A DNA stretch of 64,000 bases from Chloroflexota bacterium. GTDB lineage: Bacteria; Chloroflexota; Anaerolineae; Anaerolineales; Villigracilaceae. The translations under genes and the position numbers were made by a program. Positions 7,486 through 15,928 of the stretch are shown in pieces (positions within the stretch are counted from its first letter, which is position 1; each line of letters starts with the position of its first letter). The notes beneath the pieces are model-generated. The model was given only the letters and a program-made list of their open reading frames with translations. It did no database searches and was not told the origin of the DNA. The stretch covers positions 40,760 to 104,759 of the forward strand of contig JAKAKJ010000072.1 of assembly GCA_021824575.1 (NCBI GenBank). The letters are read 5' to 3'.

Positions 7486-8787
7486 TCAGTCGGCGGCGAA
7501 GGAAGCGGGATAAGATTGACCGTCAGTGAGATTGAAGAGGGCGCGAGCGACTTCAGCATATTCTGGCGCACGCGGTGAACCCGCTTCGGCGCGCAGACGT
7601 TGGGTGGGCGCGTCCAAAATTTTCTTGACCAGCGCCTGAGTCAGTGCCTCGATGCGGGCGCGCTCGGCTTCGGTCAGGTCCGGCAGGCGGCGAAATGTTT
7701 TTTCCAATTCGTTTTGTCGAATCGTTTCGGCTCGCTGGCGCAAATCCGTAATCAACGGAAGCATGTTGAGCGAATTGAAAAAGCCCACGAACTTTTCCTG
7801 CTCCTCGACGAGAATCGATTCGACGCGCGGCACTTCGACAGCGCGTTCGGCAAGCGATTGCTCCAGGTGTTCGTTCAAGTTATCAATATCATAAAGCCGA
7901 ACATGAGGAATATCAACCACCTCAGGATCAATGTCACGCGGAACGGCAATGTCAATCAAAACCAGCGAGCGCTGCAGACGCCGTTCCATCGCGGCGTGGA
8001 CCATCTCTGGATGAATCAACGTATGCGGCGCGCCGGTGGATGCAATCAAAATGTCGGCGCGGGTCAAAGCATCTTGAAGAGATTCGAATGTGGCTGTTTC
8101 CGCGTTCCAGCGCTTGGCGAGTCCGCGTGCGCGTTCGAGCGTTCGATTCACAACCAGAATTTTCTCGACGCCGCGTTTGCGTAACGCTTCGACGGCAAGT
8201 TCCGCCATTTCACCCGCGCCTAACACCACAACTTCGGCAGTCTTCAAATCAGGATGAGCATGCTGGCACAAACTTGCGGCCAGCGAAGAAACCGAAGCCG
8301 GGTTGCGGCTGATTTCCGTTTCTGTGCGGGCGCGCTTCCCCGCGTGGATCGCAGCCCGGAAAAGCCGGTTGAGCAGTGGGCCAGCCGCGCCTTGTCCGCG
8401 CGCAAGTTCGAGGGCGTGAGTGACTTGTCCCAGAATTTGCGGCTCGCCCACCACAAGCGAATCCAATCCGGCAGCAACCTTCATCAAATGCTGGATGGCT
8501 TCTTCATCCATGAATTGATATAGATGCGGATGTAATTCGCTGACTGGAAAGTCGCGCGCTTCGGACAAAAATGTCTCCAGCGAATCAAAAGCCGATTCAT
8601 TCGAGGCCGCATAAAGTTCAACGCGATTACACGTCGAAAGAATCACTAATTCCGCGATGTGATCGAGTCCACTTCCGCAGCCCAAGCGCGCCAATGCAGC
8701 CTGTAAGGCTTCGTCGCCGAAGTCCAGTTTTTCACGGAGAGTGATTGGAGCCGTTGTGTGGTTAAGACCAAGACAATGAATATGCAT
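7486..8787 (-). CDS. hemA: Glutamyl-tRNA reductase
   Basis: First committed step of C5 heme synthesis: NADPH-dependent reduction of glutamyl-tRNA to glutamate-1-semialdehyde. The 433-residue protein has GLNHTTAPITLREKL, the catalytic cysteine in STCNRVELYA, VVGEPQILGQV, the NADPH fold VVVLGAGEMAE and a C-terminal dimerisation helix region. Start at ATG 8787 with AGGGAAA six bases upstream; a TTG codon directly before it is less likely. It is the first gene of the minus-strand heme operon, so the promoter should lie in 8790-8930. The aminotransferase HemL is not in the window. Confidence 0.97.
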   Translation of the reverse strand: MHIHCLGLNHTTAPITLREKLDFGDEALQAALARLGCGSGLDHIAELVILSTCNRVELYAASNESAFDSLETFLSEARDFPVSELHPHLYQFMDEEAIQHLMKVAAGLDSLVVGEPQILGQVTHALELARGQGAAGPLLNRLFRAAIHAGKRARTETEISRNPASVSSLAASLCQHAHPDLKTAEVVVLGAGEMAELAVEALRKRGVEKILVVNRTLERARGLAKRWNAETATFESLQDALTRADILIASTGAPHTLIHPEMVHAAMERRLQRSLVLIDIAVPRDIDPEVVDIPHVRLYDIDNLNEHLEQSLAERAVEVPRVESILVEEQEKFVGFFNSLNMLPLITDLRQRAETIRQNELEKTFRRLPDLTEAERARIEALTQALVKKILDAPTQRLRAEAGSPRAPEYAEVARALFNLTDGQSYPASFAAD

Positions 8788-8928
8788 CAATGATTTCCCT
8801 GAATAATTGCTGGGAAAATCATATTGGCTAAACCGAAAAGTTACCAGATAGGATTACGAAAGTTAAAGTTAGTATTGGATGAGAAAACCATTTGGAATAA
8901 GACGAATGTTAGTCTGCGTGAATGACTT

Positions 8929-9137
8929 TCATCCCGTGTTCATCATCACGCCGTTCTGATCACTTCGGAGAAGCCAATCTTTCATAACAAGCAAAGCAAT
9001 GTCATCGAACTGTTCGGCCTCCGCGATATGCTCATCAAATTTCGTCCTTATATCGGCAAAAGAATTTCGGCAGAAATCTCGTTATGCAGCGGTGAGGTCA
9101 AGCGCTCCCTGCCAAAAGAATCACCAGCCAGATCCAT
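8929..9137 (-). pseudogene. Decayed C-terminus of a SpoIIE/PP2C-type phosphatase
   Basis: Read on the minus strand, the hemA upstream region encodes MDLAGDSFGRERL and, after a frameshift near 9050-9065, SFADIRTKFDEH followed by AEAEQFDDIALLVMKDW, ending at a TGA at 8929-8931. FGRERL and QFDDIALLV are the typical C-terminal motifs of RsbU/SpoIIE phosphatases. The two parts lie in different frames and the catalytic N-terminal part is absent, so this is a remnant. It lies just downstream of the response regulator and may once have been part of the same signalling operon. Confidence 0.65.
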
Positions 9138-9210
9138 GATAATAGCGCAGTAAATCGGTATGACGACGCTGCTTCCCTACAACTTGATAAATGATTTTTT
9201 GGAAGATTCC

Positions 9211-9900
9211 TTATTTCGTTTCCCCGCTGCCGAAGCGATAGCCAAAGCCGCGGTCATTATGAATATAGCGCGGGTTTTCAGGATCCGGCTCGATCTTCTG
9301 GCGCAGATGCCAAACGTAACGCCGGACGTGTCCGATCTCACTGGCATATTGCGCGCCCCATACTTCCTTGACCAAATCCCTTGGCGAGATCACATCACCC
9401 GCATGGCGCATGAGAGTCACCAACAGCTTGAATTCGGTTGGGGTCAGGGTAAGAGGCTGGCCATCCCGCCAGACGCGCTTGAGTCGAATATCCACTTCCA
9501 ATCCATCGGAAGAAAGTTTGTTATCTGCGGCGCTTCCCTGTGCGGAGCGTCCCAGTACGGCGTGCATACGCGCCGCCAATTGAGCGAAAGAAAACGGCTT
9601 GTTGACGTAATCATCCGCGCCGAGCGAGAAGCCATGCAGGATGTCCGCTTCATCACCGCGCGCCGTCAACATGATGACCGGCACGTTGCTCACCTCGCGG
9701 ATGCGCTTGAGAGTTTCCCATCCGTCCTTCTCAGGCATGGTCACATCCAGCAGGATGATTTCGGGCTGGCGTTCATACATGGCGCGCAAGCCGAGCTTGC
9801 CATTTTCCACCGCACGGACGTTGTATCCCTGACCGGAAAAATAGTCACTTAATAACTGCGTCAAGCCTTTATCGTCATCAATGATCAAGAGATCGGTCAT
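9211..9900 (-). CDS. OmpR/PhoB-family response regulator
   Basis: A 229-residue two-component regulator: N-terminal receiver (acidic pocket IDDDK, phosphoacceptor Asp in LLDVTMP, MLTA, NKPF lysine) and a C-terminal winged-helix DNA-binding domain (LTPTEFKLLVTLMRHAG ... VRRYVWHLRQKIE ... RGFGYRF). The start overlaps the histidine kinase stop by four bases (ATGA), so the two are one operon. It is divergent from the NrfD/cytochrome locus, and a direct repeat in the shared intergenic region is a candidate target. Its signal is not evident. Confidence 0.93.
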   Translation of the reverse strand: MTDLLIIDDDKGLTQLLSDYFSGQGYNVRAVENGKLGLRAMYERQPEIILLDVTMPEKDGWETLKRIREVSNVPVIMLTARGDEADILHGFSLGADDYVNKPFSFAQLAARMHAVLGRSAQGSAADNKLSSDGLEVDIRLKRVWRDGQPLTLTPTEFKLLVTLMRHAGDVISPRDLVKEVWGAQYASEIGHVRRYVWHLRQKIEPDPENPRYIHNDRGFGYRFGSGETK

Positions 9901-10994
9901 TCCAGATCATCCTCGGGAGTTTGGGCGACAGGCATCAGAATGTAAAACTCGCTTCCCGATTTAATGCCGTTGTGTTCCCAAACCGGAGAAACGAATCCTA
10001 TTCCGCCATTTTGCGCTTCGATCAACTTACGTCCCAGATACAACCCAAGTCCCCAGCCGGGCGGGGAACTTTCCGCGCTTTGAAGACGGCTGAAGCGGCT
10101 GAAAATCCGCTCGCTCATTTCACTCGAAATCCCAGGTCCATAATCTTTGACGCTGATGCGAATCCGGTCGCCGTCCATGCAGGCACATAGCTGAATCGGT
10201 TTATCTGCCGGGGAGTATTTATCCGCGTTGGAAATAAAGTTGCGGACGGTCTGCTCGAGATACGTTTCATCGCCCCAGATCGGCGGCAGATTCGGTGTGA
10301 TATCCCACTCGACTTTGCGCTGACTCGACGCCAGGACAATCGCCGCGGCCTGCTCGACTAACGGGCGCACGGCCACGGGTCCCAGCGTGATCGCAAACTT
10401 TCCGGCTTCGAGGCGGGAAACATCCAGAATCGTCTGCACGAAATCCGTCAGCCGTTTGCTTTCTTCTTCCATGATTTCCAGGATCGCGCGCGAACGCGGC
10501 GGCAGATTTTCGCTCGACTGCAAAGCCAATTCCAGCCCGCCGTTCAACGCGGTCAGCGGCGCGCGCAATTCATGACTGACCAGCGCCACGAAATCGGATT
10601 TCATTTCATCGAGATCACGGAGTTCCCTGTTCAGCCGATCAAGCTCTGCATTCCGCTGTTCCAGCGCGGCTGTACGTTCAATGACCTTGCTTTCCAAATC
10701 CCGGTTCAGCGCCTGGACTTCAGCAGCAGCGCGTTTTTGGGCTGCCAACAGTTGCTGCATCCAGACGATGAGGCCGCGAATGATCAACGGGCCCATCAAA
10801 CCAAAGATGATGATCTCGCCCATAAAGTATGGGTCATCCAGCTCGTTTTGCGGCACATGCTCGATCAGTTCAAAAGTGATAGCCGTGACAGCAAGAAAGA
10901 GCGGGAGCGCCCATTGGAGCACATCAAGGTCCAACAACCAGCTCCACCAGCGCCGCACAAGACCCTTGACCCGTGCCAGGATATTCGTTTTCAT
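9897..10994 (-). CDS. Membrane sensor histidine kinase
   Basis: A 365-residue kinase. Two N-terminal membrane segments (about residues 25-45 and 58-82) are joined by a short acidic loop, followed by a coiled coil (residues ~85-125), a HisKA domain with the phosphoacceptor in VSHELRAPLTAL, and an HATPase domain with N-box NFISNADKY, DYGPGI and GWGLGLYLG. There is no large extracytoplasmic sensor, so the signal is probably sensed in or near the membrane, for example redox or quinone state; this is inference. It is cotranscribed with the regulator at 9211-9900. Confidence 0.93.
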   Translation of the reverse strand: MKTNILARVKGLVRRWWSWLLDLDVLQWALPLFLAVTAITFELIEHVPQNELDDPYFMGEIIIFGLMGPLIIRGLIVWMQQLLAAQKRAAAEVQALNRDLESKVIERTAALEQRNAELDRLNRELRDLDEMKSDFVALVSHELRAPLTALNGGLELALQSSENLPPRSRAILEIMEEESKRLTDFVQTILDVSRLEAGKFAITLGPVAVRPLVEQAAAIVLASSQRKVEWDITPNLPPIWGDETYLEQTVRNFISNADKYSPADKPIQLCACMDGDRIRISVKDYGPGISSEMSERIFSRFSRLQSAESSPPGWGLGLYLGRKLIEAQNGGIGFVSPVWEHNGIKSGSEFYILMPVAQTPEDDLE

Positions 10995-11045
10995 CCTGAA
11001 TAGATTATATCCAGTTCAGCGCAGACGGGGAAAACGAGGACATAA

Positions 11046-11064
11046 TTGCGACATTTTGCGACAT
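11046..11064 (+). promoter_or_regulatory. Direct repeat TTGCGACAT, candidate response-regulator site
   Basis: TTGCGACAT occurs twice (11046-11054 and 11056-11064) with a 10-base period, one helical turn, as preferred by OmpR-family dimers. It lies in the divergent region between the two-component genes and the electron-transfer locus, about 20 bases before a possible -10 element TATTAA (11086-11091). No good -35 box accompanies that -10, which fits an activated promoter. Confidence 0.4.
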
Positions 11065-11148
11065 CCGTTGTACGCGCTCCAATGATATTAACAGGGCAGG
11101 AAAATCACATAACCCGCTCCGCAGAAAAATGATTCCACGAGGAGAATA

Positions 11149-11217
11149 ATGCCGAAAAATTGTTCTTTATTTTTGAGGGGCTACATAAAAAAGACGCCTG
11201 TATGTGGAGGCCGATAA
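11149..11217 (+). CDS. Possible 22-residue leader peptide
   Basis: ATG at 11149 is preceded by an excellent ribosome binding site (GAGGAGAATA) and opens a short frame, MPKNCSLFLRGYIKKTPVCGGR, that stops at 11215-11217, three bases before the ATG of the NrfD-fusion gene. The downstream gene's own GGAGG lies inside this frame. It may couple translation or act as a leader; it could also be chance. No homology is recognised. Confidence 0.3.
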   Translation: MPKNCSLFLRGYIKKTPVCGGR

Positions 11218-11220
11218 ACC

Positions 11221-13521
11221 ATGGATGAACTAAATCTCAATCAACGCGATGTATTTGCCGAATGGCGAGCGCGCCTGGAAGAACGCGTGCTTGCTCCGCT
11301 GCGCGGCACAGGCTGGCGATACTATGCGTGGCTTGCATTCTTGCTGGCAGTGATCGGTTGGGCATTGTATGCTTACATCCAGCAGCTTGAAAATGGGCTG
11401 ATCGTTACCAACCTGCGCGACCGCATCTCGTGGGGACTTTACATCGCCAGTTTTGTTTTCTTTATCGGCATCAGCCACGCAGGGACGCTGCTTTCCGCCA
11501 TCTTGCGCGTGACGCGCGCGCGCTGGCAAATGTCCATCACGCGCATGGCGGAATTTATTACAGGCGTGGCGTTGATGGTCGCTGCATTGTTCCCAGCCAT
11601 TGACATGGGACGGCCTGATCGCATTTTGAACATGGCACTCTTTGGGCGTTGGCAATCTCCATTGATGTGGGACATCCTTGCCATCATCACCTATCTTACA
11701 GGCAGCCTCATTTATCTCTATCTGCCACTCATTCCGGATTTCGCCCTGTGCCGGGATCGTTTAGGGCCCCAGGCGCCAGCATGGCAGCGCTGGCTCTTCA
11801 CAACCGCCTCGATTGGTTGGAAGGGGACACCGGCTCAACGTCAGGCGCTCGAGCGCGCCATGTCCATCATGATGATCGTGATCATTCCGGTCGCGGTCTC
11901 GGTGCATACGGTTGTCTCGTGGGTGTTTGCGATGACCTTGCGCGATCCGCTCAATAGCTCAATCTTTGGCGTATTCTTCGTTGCTGGGGCAATCTATTCC
12001 GGCATTGCAGCGATTATTATCTTGATGGCGGTCTTACGCTGGGTATTGCACCTGGAAGAATTCATTACCAAGACCCAGTTCGTATACCTGGGTTATTTGC
12101 TTGTCGCGCTGGCTGCCATCATGGGATACCTGAACATTTCTGAGTACATCACGACCGGATACAAGATGGAAGAGGGAATCATCTTCTACATTCAGGAGTT
12201 ATTTGTCGGGCAATACGCGGGATTGTTCTGGTTTTACATCCTGGGCGGCATCCTCCTGCCCATATTACTGGTAAGTTCTCGACGCACACGGACAATCAAA
12301 GGAATCATTTTCGCAGCAGTGTTGGTTTTAGTCGCAATGTGGATTGAGCGCTATCTGATTATTGTCGCTGGATTCCGCGTACCGCTGATGGCCTATATGC
12401 CCAGAAATTATTCTCCAAGCTGGGTTGAGTGGTCCATCCTCGTTGGCGGGTTTGCCTTGTTTGCGCTGATCATTTCTGTTTTCGCAAAACTCTTTCCCGT
12501 TGTTTCGATTTGGGAAGTTGTGGAACATCGCGGTCCGGAGCCGGTCGAAGAGTCAGACGCAGTTAGCAACTTACACGGAGGGCAAGGTTCGGAAAAGACA
12601 ATCAAACCCGAAAGCAAAGTTCCTCAGACGCCCATGCCGGGTGTATCCATGACGCGCCGCGAGACACTGAAGATTATGGGCGGAGTAGCGCTTGGCGCAG
12701 TCGTCGCACCGGCACTCTTTTTAGATCTCGGAAGGAAATTTGCCAGCTCTACGAGTCCAGCAACTACGAAAACCAATCAACGCCTGCGTCGTTGGGCAAT
12801 GGTCATTGACCTGCGCTACTGCGATGGCTGCCAGTCGGTTGGCAAGCCGCCGCAATGCACCGAGGCGTGCATTCAAGGACACTTTGCTCCTCAGCCAATG
12901 GAATGGATTCAAGTTTACGAACCGGCATTACCGGGCGGCGGTACGCAGTTTGTCCCCACACCCTGCCAGCAATGCCAGAATGCGCCTTGCGTGAATGTCT
13001 GTCCGGTTGGCGCAACATTTGCAACACCGGAAGGCGTTGTGCTGATAGATCAGCAGCGCTGTATTGGCTGCCGTCTTTGCATGGAAGCCTGTCCGTATGA
13101 CCGACGCTTCTTCAACTGGGGACAGCCGCCCGTCCCGCCTGAAGCGACGTTCATGGAATACGATCCCATGCACCAATCACCGGCCATCAAAGGAACCGTG
13201 ATGAAATGCGATTTCTGTCCCGATATGGCACGCGCCGGCAAATTACCGTACTGCGCCCAGGGATGTCCCAACAAAGCAATCTATTATGGAGATTTGGAAG
13301 AGGACATCGCGACAAATGGCGCACAGGTTGTCAAACTTTCGGACATGTTGTCGGAAGATTCAGCCTACCGTCTGAAGGAAAATTTGGGAACCATGCCGCG
13401 GGTGTATTACATTCCCGGTCACGGGGAAATGGTTGGGCGCGACGCATATAAGACGGGACGATTGCCGACTGAGTGGCCCTGGCAGGAAAAGCTGAAAGGA
13501 AGCGTGACATGGACAAGATGA
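11221..13521 (+). CDS. NrfD-type membrane quinone module fused to four-cluster ferredoxin subunit
   Basis: A 766-residue fusion. Residues ~1-440 form an NrfD/PsrC/ActC-like integral membrane module of about ten helices (GLYIASFVFFIGISHAGTL, SPLMWDILAI, LIPDFALCRDR). A linker follows, then at residue ~477 a twin-arginine-like motif MTRRETLKIMGG with a hydrophobic stretch. The C-terminus is a DmsB/NrfC-like ferredoxin domain with 16 cysteines in four groups (CDGCQ...CTEAC; CQQCQNAPCVNVC; CIGCRLCMEAC; CDFC...CAQGC), so four [4Fe-4S] clusters. The Arg pair suggests that the ferredoxin part lies outside the membrane. Normally these are two separate genes. Predicted role: passing electrons between menaquinone and periplasmic carriers; direction unknown. 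Confidence 0.88.
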   Translation: MDELNLNQRDVFAEWRARLEERVLAPLRGTGWRYYAWLAFLLAVIGWALYAYIQQLENGLIVTNLRDRISWGLYIASFVFFIGISHAGTLLSAILRVTRARWQMSITRMAEFITGVALMVAALFPAIDMGRPDRILNMALFGRWQSPLMWDILAIITYLTGSLIYLYLPLIPDFALCRDRLGPQAPAWQRWLFTTASIGWKGTPAQRQALERAMSIMMIVIIPVAVSVHTVVSWVFAMTLRDPLNSSIFGVFFVAGAIYSGIAAIIILMAVLRWVLHLEEFITKTQFVYLGYLLVALAAIMGYLNISEYITTGYKMEEGIIFYIQELFVGQYAGLFWFYILGGILLPILLVSSRRTRTIKGIIFAAVLVLVAMWIERYLIIVAGFRVPLMAYMPRNYSPSWVEWSILVGGFALFALIISVFAKLFPVVSIWEVVEHRGPEPVEESDAVSNLHGGQGSEKTIKPESKVPQTPMPGVSMTRRETLKIMGGVALGAVVAPALFLDLGRKFASSTSPATTKTNQRLRRWAMVIDLRYCDGCQSVGKPPQCTEACIQGHFAPQPMEWIQVYEPALPGGGTQFVPTPCQQCQNAPCVNVCPVGATFATPEGVVLIDQQRCIGCRLCMEACPYDRRFFNWGQPPVPPEATFMEYDPMHQSPAIKGTVMKCDFCPDMARAGKLPYCAQGCPNKAIYYGDLEEDIATNGAQVVKLSDMLSEDSAYRLKENLGTMPRVYYIPGHGEMVGRDAYKTGRLPTEWPWQEKLKGSVTWTR

Positions 13522-14192
13522 AGTTTCAGCTGATAACGCTTCGAACGCTGACCATTTCAATGGTTTTTGCCTTACTGATCGCCGCGCCGCTCGCTGTGAG
13601 CGCGCAAAGTCCGCAGGAACCAACTCAGATCAGCATCGGAGCGCCCACGCAGACGAATTCAGGCGAGCCCATCACAGTGCAAGCGGTTCTGGCAGACAGC
13701 CGCGGGAATCCAATTTCCAAGGAAGTTATCTACTTTACCACTGACACGACTTTCTTGAACGACAGGGGTGATGTGGTACTGGCCCAGGCTGTGACCAATA
13801 AAGACGGCCAGGCGGTCGCACAATTCGCGGATGATTTCTCCGGGACAATTACCCTGCGCGCCGAATTTCGCGGAGACGATCACTACGCGTCGTCGAACGC
13901 AACGGCTCAAATAGCCACCATTGGCGAGAATCAAGTGTACATTGAACATGTCGGCGTGGACATTCCGGGTTTCAATGTGCCGCCAGTAAGCGCACCCGTA
14001 GCATCCGTGCAATCGCCGTTGCAGGGCATTTTGTTGTTCATTCAAAATCTATGGCCCACGATGAATGGTTGGCCCGTCGCTGCTGTTTTGCTTATCGTGT
14101 GGTCGTTATATTTCTTTGCTGTGACCTTCGTCTTTCGCGTCGCAAAGATGGGAAGCGAGAAGGATGGAGATGACTCGAGGAGTTCGCTATGA
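13509..14192 (+). CDS. Membrane-anchored Ig-like domain protein of the electron-transfer locus
   Basis: A 227-residue protein. It has an N-terminal signal (about residues 8-30, cleavage near VSAQS), one bacterial Ig-like domain (residues ~38-135; ISIGAPTQTNSGEPITV, VTNKDGQAVAQF, ITLRAEFRGDDHYASS) and a C-terminal membrane helix (WPVAAVLLIVWSLYFFAV). ATG 13509 has AGGAAG upstream; an alternative ATG at 13518 overlaps the previous stop as ATGA. The gene overlaps its neighbours on both sides, so it is probably a structural subunit holding cytochromes close to the NrfD/ferredoxin protein. No redox motif is present. Confidence 0.8.
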   Translation: MDKMKFQLITLRTLTISMVFALLIAAPLAVSAQSPQEPTQISIGAPTQTNSGEPITVQAVLADSRGNPISKEVIYFTTDTTFLNDRGDVVLAQAVTNKDGQAVAQFADDFSGTITLRAEFRGDDHYASSNATAQIATIGENQVYIEHVGVDIPGFNVPPVSAPVASVQSPLQGILLFIQNLWPTMNGWPVAAVLLIVWSLYFFAVTFVFRVAKMGSEKDGDDSRSSL

Positions 14193-14638
14193 CGCAATAT
14201 CCCACCAGGAACATGCTTTTGCCTGTCTTCATCGGCTCTGCTGTGTTGGTAATCGCGCTCACGCTCCTGACCATCGTCGCACACGGTCCCTATACTCATT
14301 CAAATTTGAATGTAGGCTTCGACCCTCGCTATACGCGCACAGTACAAACTTTCGTGGGTGCTCCGATCCCATTTACGGGCGGCGGACTTGCGGTGCCGCC
14401 AGCCAGCGACCAAGTCGAATATGGAAAGCAGCTATTCATCACCAAGGACTGCGCCACGTGTCACGGGCTGGATGGACGCGGCGGTGTGGTCGGTCCGCCA
14501 ATCGTTGGAACGAAAGCGGATAAATTGCGCGCCAAGACAACCGTAGGACCAAAAGGCATGCCCGCCTACGCGTCCGGTGCGCTGACCGACGAGCAACTGG
14601 CGGCAATTGCCGCCTATCTCAATTCAATAAGCAAATAA
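14189..14638 (+). CDS. Membrane-anchored mono-heme cytochrome c
   Basis: A 149-residue class I cytochrome c with an uncleaved-looking N-terminal membrane helix (residues ~10-30). It has one heme motif, CATCH, in KDCATCHGLDGRGG and a likely axial methionine in GPKGMPAY; the C-terminal helix is LTDEQLAAIAAYLNS. The start overlaps the previous gene by four bases (ATGA). It probably accepts or donates electrons for the Fe-S subunit of the same operon. Confidence 0.92.
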   Translation: MTQYPTRNMLLPVFIGSAVLVIALTLLTIVAHGPYTHSNLNVGFDPRYTRTVQTFVGAPIPFTGGGLAVPPASDQVEYGKQLFITKDCATCHGLDGRGGVVGPPIVGTKADKLRAKTTVGPKGMPAYASGALTDEQLAAIAAYLNSISK

Positions 14639-14714
14639 TCAAGAACAGAGCTGGTAATCCAGTATTCTGAGTCTGAAAAGTGTTTTTCTACATCTATCTT
14701 CTGAGGAGAAAATA

Positions 14715-15581
14715 ATGCGAGCCATCAAACTAACTGTACTACTCTTGAGCACTGCGCTATTGTTGGCGCTGGCTGCTGCTTGTGCGCCGGCTTCGACTCC
14801 CGCTCCGACAGCAGTTCCTTCCACACCAACGCCGCTGCCCCTTCCGCCGACTGCTGCTCCGACCTCCGCACCGACAAGTGCGCCTGCCGCCACTACTGCG
14901 TCAACGACAACCGCAAGCACAACCACAAATACAGAGCTAACCGACGGCTCGTTATATCAAATTTCCTGCGCCGCATGTCATGGACAGGATCGCGCGGGGA
15001 ATACATTCAGTAAAGATGGACAAACAATTTCGGTTCCGTCGCTTGCATGGGACGATCTGAGCAAGACGTACCAAACCGAACCCAGCCGCGGCACTGTGGA
15101 ACAGCAGCTTACGCTGACGATTACCAAAGGTCAGGACGAGACGGGCAGCGACTTGAACACGATGATGCCGCGCTGGTCTTCCCTCTCCCAGGCACAGGTG
15201 GACAGCCTCATCCAATACCTTCAGACGACGGATACAACAACCGGCACAACTCCAACATTGACACCCGCCGGAGCAGATTTGATGGGCGAGCAGCTATACC
15301 AGGCAGCCTGCGCCGCATGTCATGGGAAGGATCGCGCGGGAAATACGTTTGACAAGGACGGGCAAAAAATTTCGGTTCCTGCGCTTGCGTGGAGCGATCT
15401 GAGCACAACATATCAGACTCAACCAAGCCGAGGCACTGTGGAACAGCAACTTACACTGGCGATCACCAAAGGACAGGATGAGACAGGCGGCGATTTGAAC
15501 GCCATGATGCCGCGCTGGTCATTCCTCTCCCAGGCGCAGGTGGATAGCCTCATCCAATACCTTCAGACGGCAGGCAATTGA
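14715..15581 (+). CDS. Di-heme cytochrome c lipoprotein with tandem duplicated domains
   Basis: A 288-residue lipoprotein: signal peptide with lipobox LAAAC (Cys23), a Pro/Thr/Ala/Ser-rich stalk (residues ~24-75), then two cytochrome c domains, each with CAACHG and an axial-methionine region MMPRW. Over about 91 aligned residues I count 13 differences between the domains (roughly 86% identity), so the duplication is recent. Preceded by GAGGAGAAAATA. It lies 76 bases after the mono-heme cytochrome and is probably the terminal soluble-side electron carrier of the complex. Confidence 0.9.
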   Translation: MRAIKLTVLLLSTALLLALAAACAPASTPAPTAVPSTPTPLPLPPTAAPTSAPTSAPAATTASTTTASTTTNTELTDGSLYQISCAACHGQDRAGNTFSKDGQTISVPSLAWDDLSKTYQTEPSRGTVEQQLTLTITKGQDETGSDLNTMMPRWSSLSQAQVDSLIQYLQTTDTTTGTTPTLTPAGADLMGEQLYQAACAACHGKDRAGNTFDKDGQKISVPALAWSDLSTTYQTQPSRGTVEQQLTLAITKGQDETGGDLNAMMPRWSFLSQAQVDSLIQYLQTAGN

Positions 15582-15730
15582 GCAAACGAATCACTGTTGG
15601 ACAACATCTTGATCCTGGCAATGCGCATAAAAAGTATCAAGCGCGAAAGGTATTTGTTCCAACACCAGATTTTCTACACCAAGCAGAAAAAAAATAATCC
15701 TTCTGCATTCTCCTTTTAGGGGATGACTTG

Positions 15731-15766
15731 CGAAAAAGGACCCGGCGGCCGCCGGGTCCTTTTTCG
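15731..15766. terminator. 36-base perfect palindrome, bidirectional terminator
   Basis: CGAAAAAGGACCCGGCGG followed directly by its exact reverse complement. The GC-rich core flanked by A and T runs gives a terminator on either strand. It ends the electron-transfer operon within an otherwise gene-free stretch (15582-15928), which also holds a GTGGCAAA...TTTGCCAC hairpin at 15774-15792. Confidence 0.85.
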
Positions 15767-15928
15767 TTTATAAGTGGCAAATCCTTTGCCACAGCATCAC
15801 CGAGAACACAGGATTTTTTCTCTGCGGATACCATGATCACTGCGGTGAAATTTTATTCTCCTGTTGACAGGATATTCCGGTCAGGCGCGGTAAAATCATA
15901 GTCACATAATCACGCGAAGGAATCAAAA

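Noticed and set aside
9160..9852. A 230-residue plus-strand frame
   Set aside because: Fully antisense to the OmpR-type response regulator, whose domains are complete.
15876..15896. Promoter TTGACA...TAAAAT before the ABC exporter
   Set aside because: The spacing is about 21 bases, too long for a standard sigma-70 promoter, so I do not call it.
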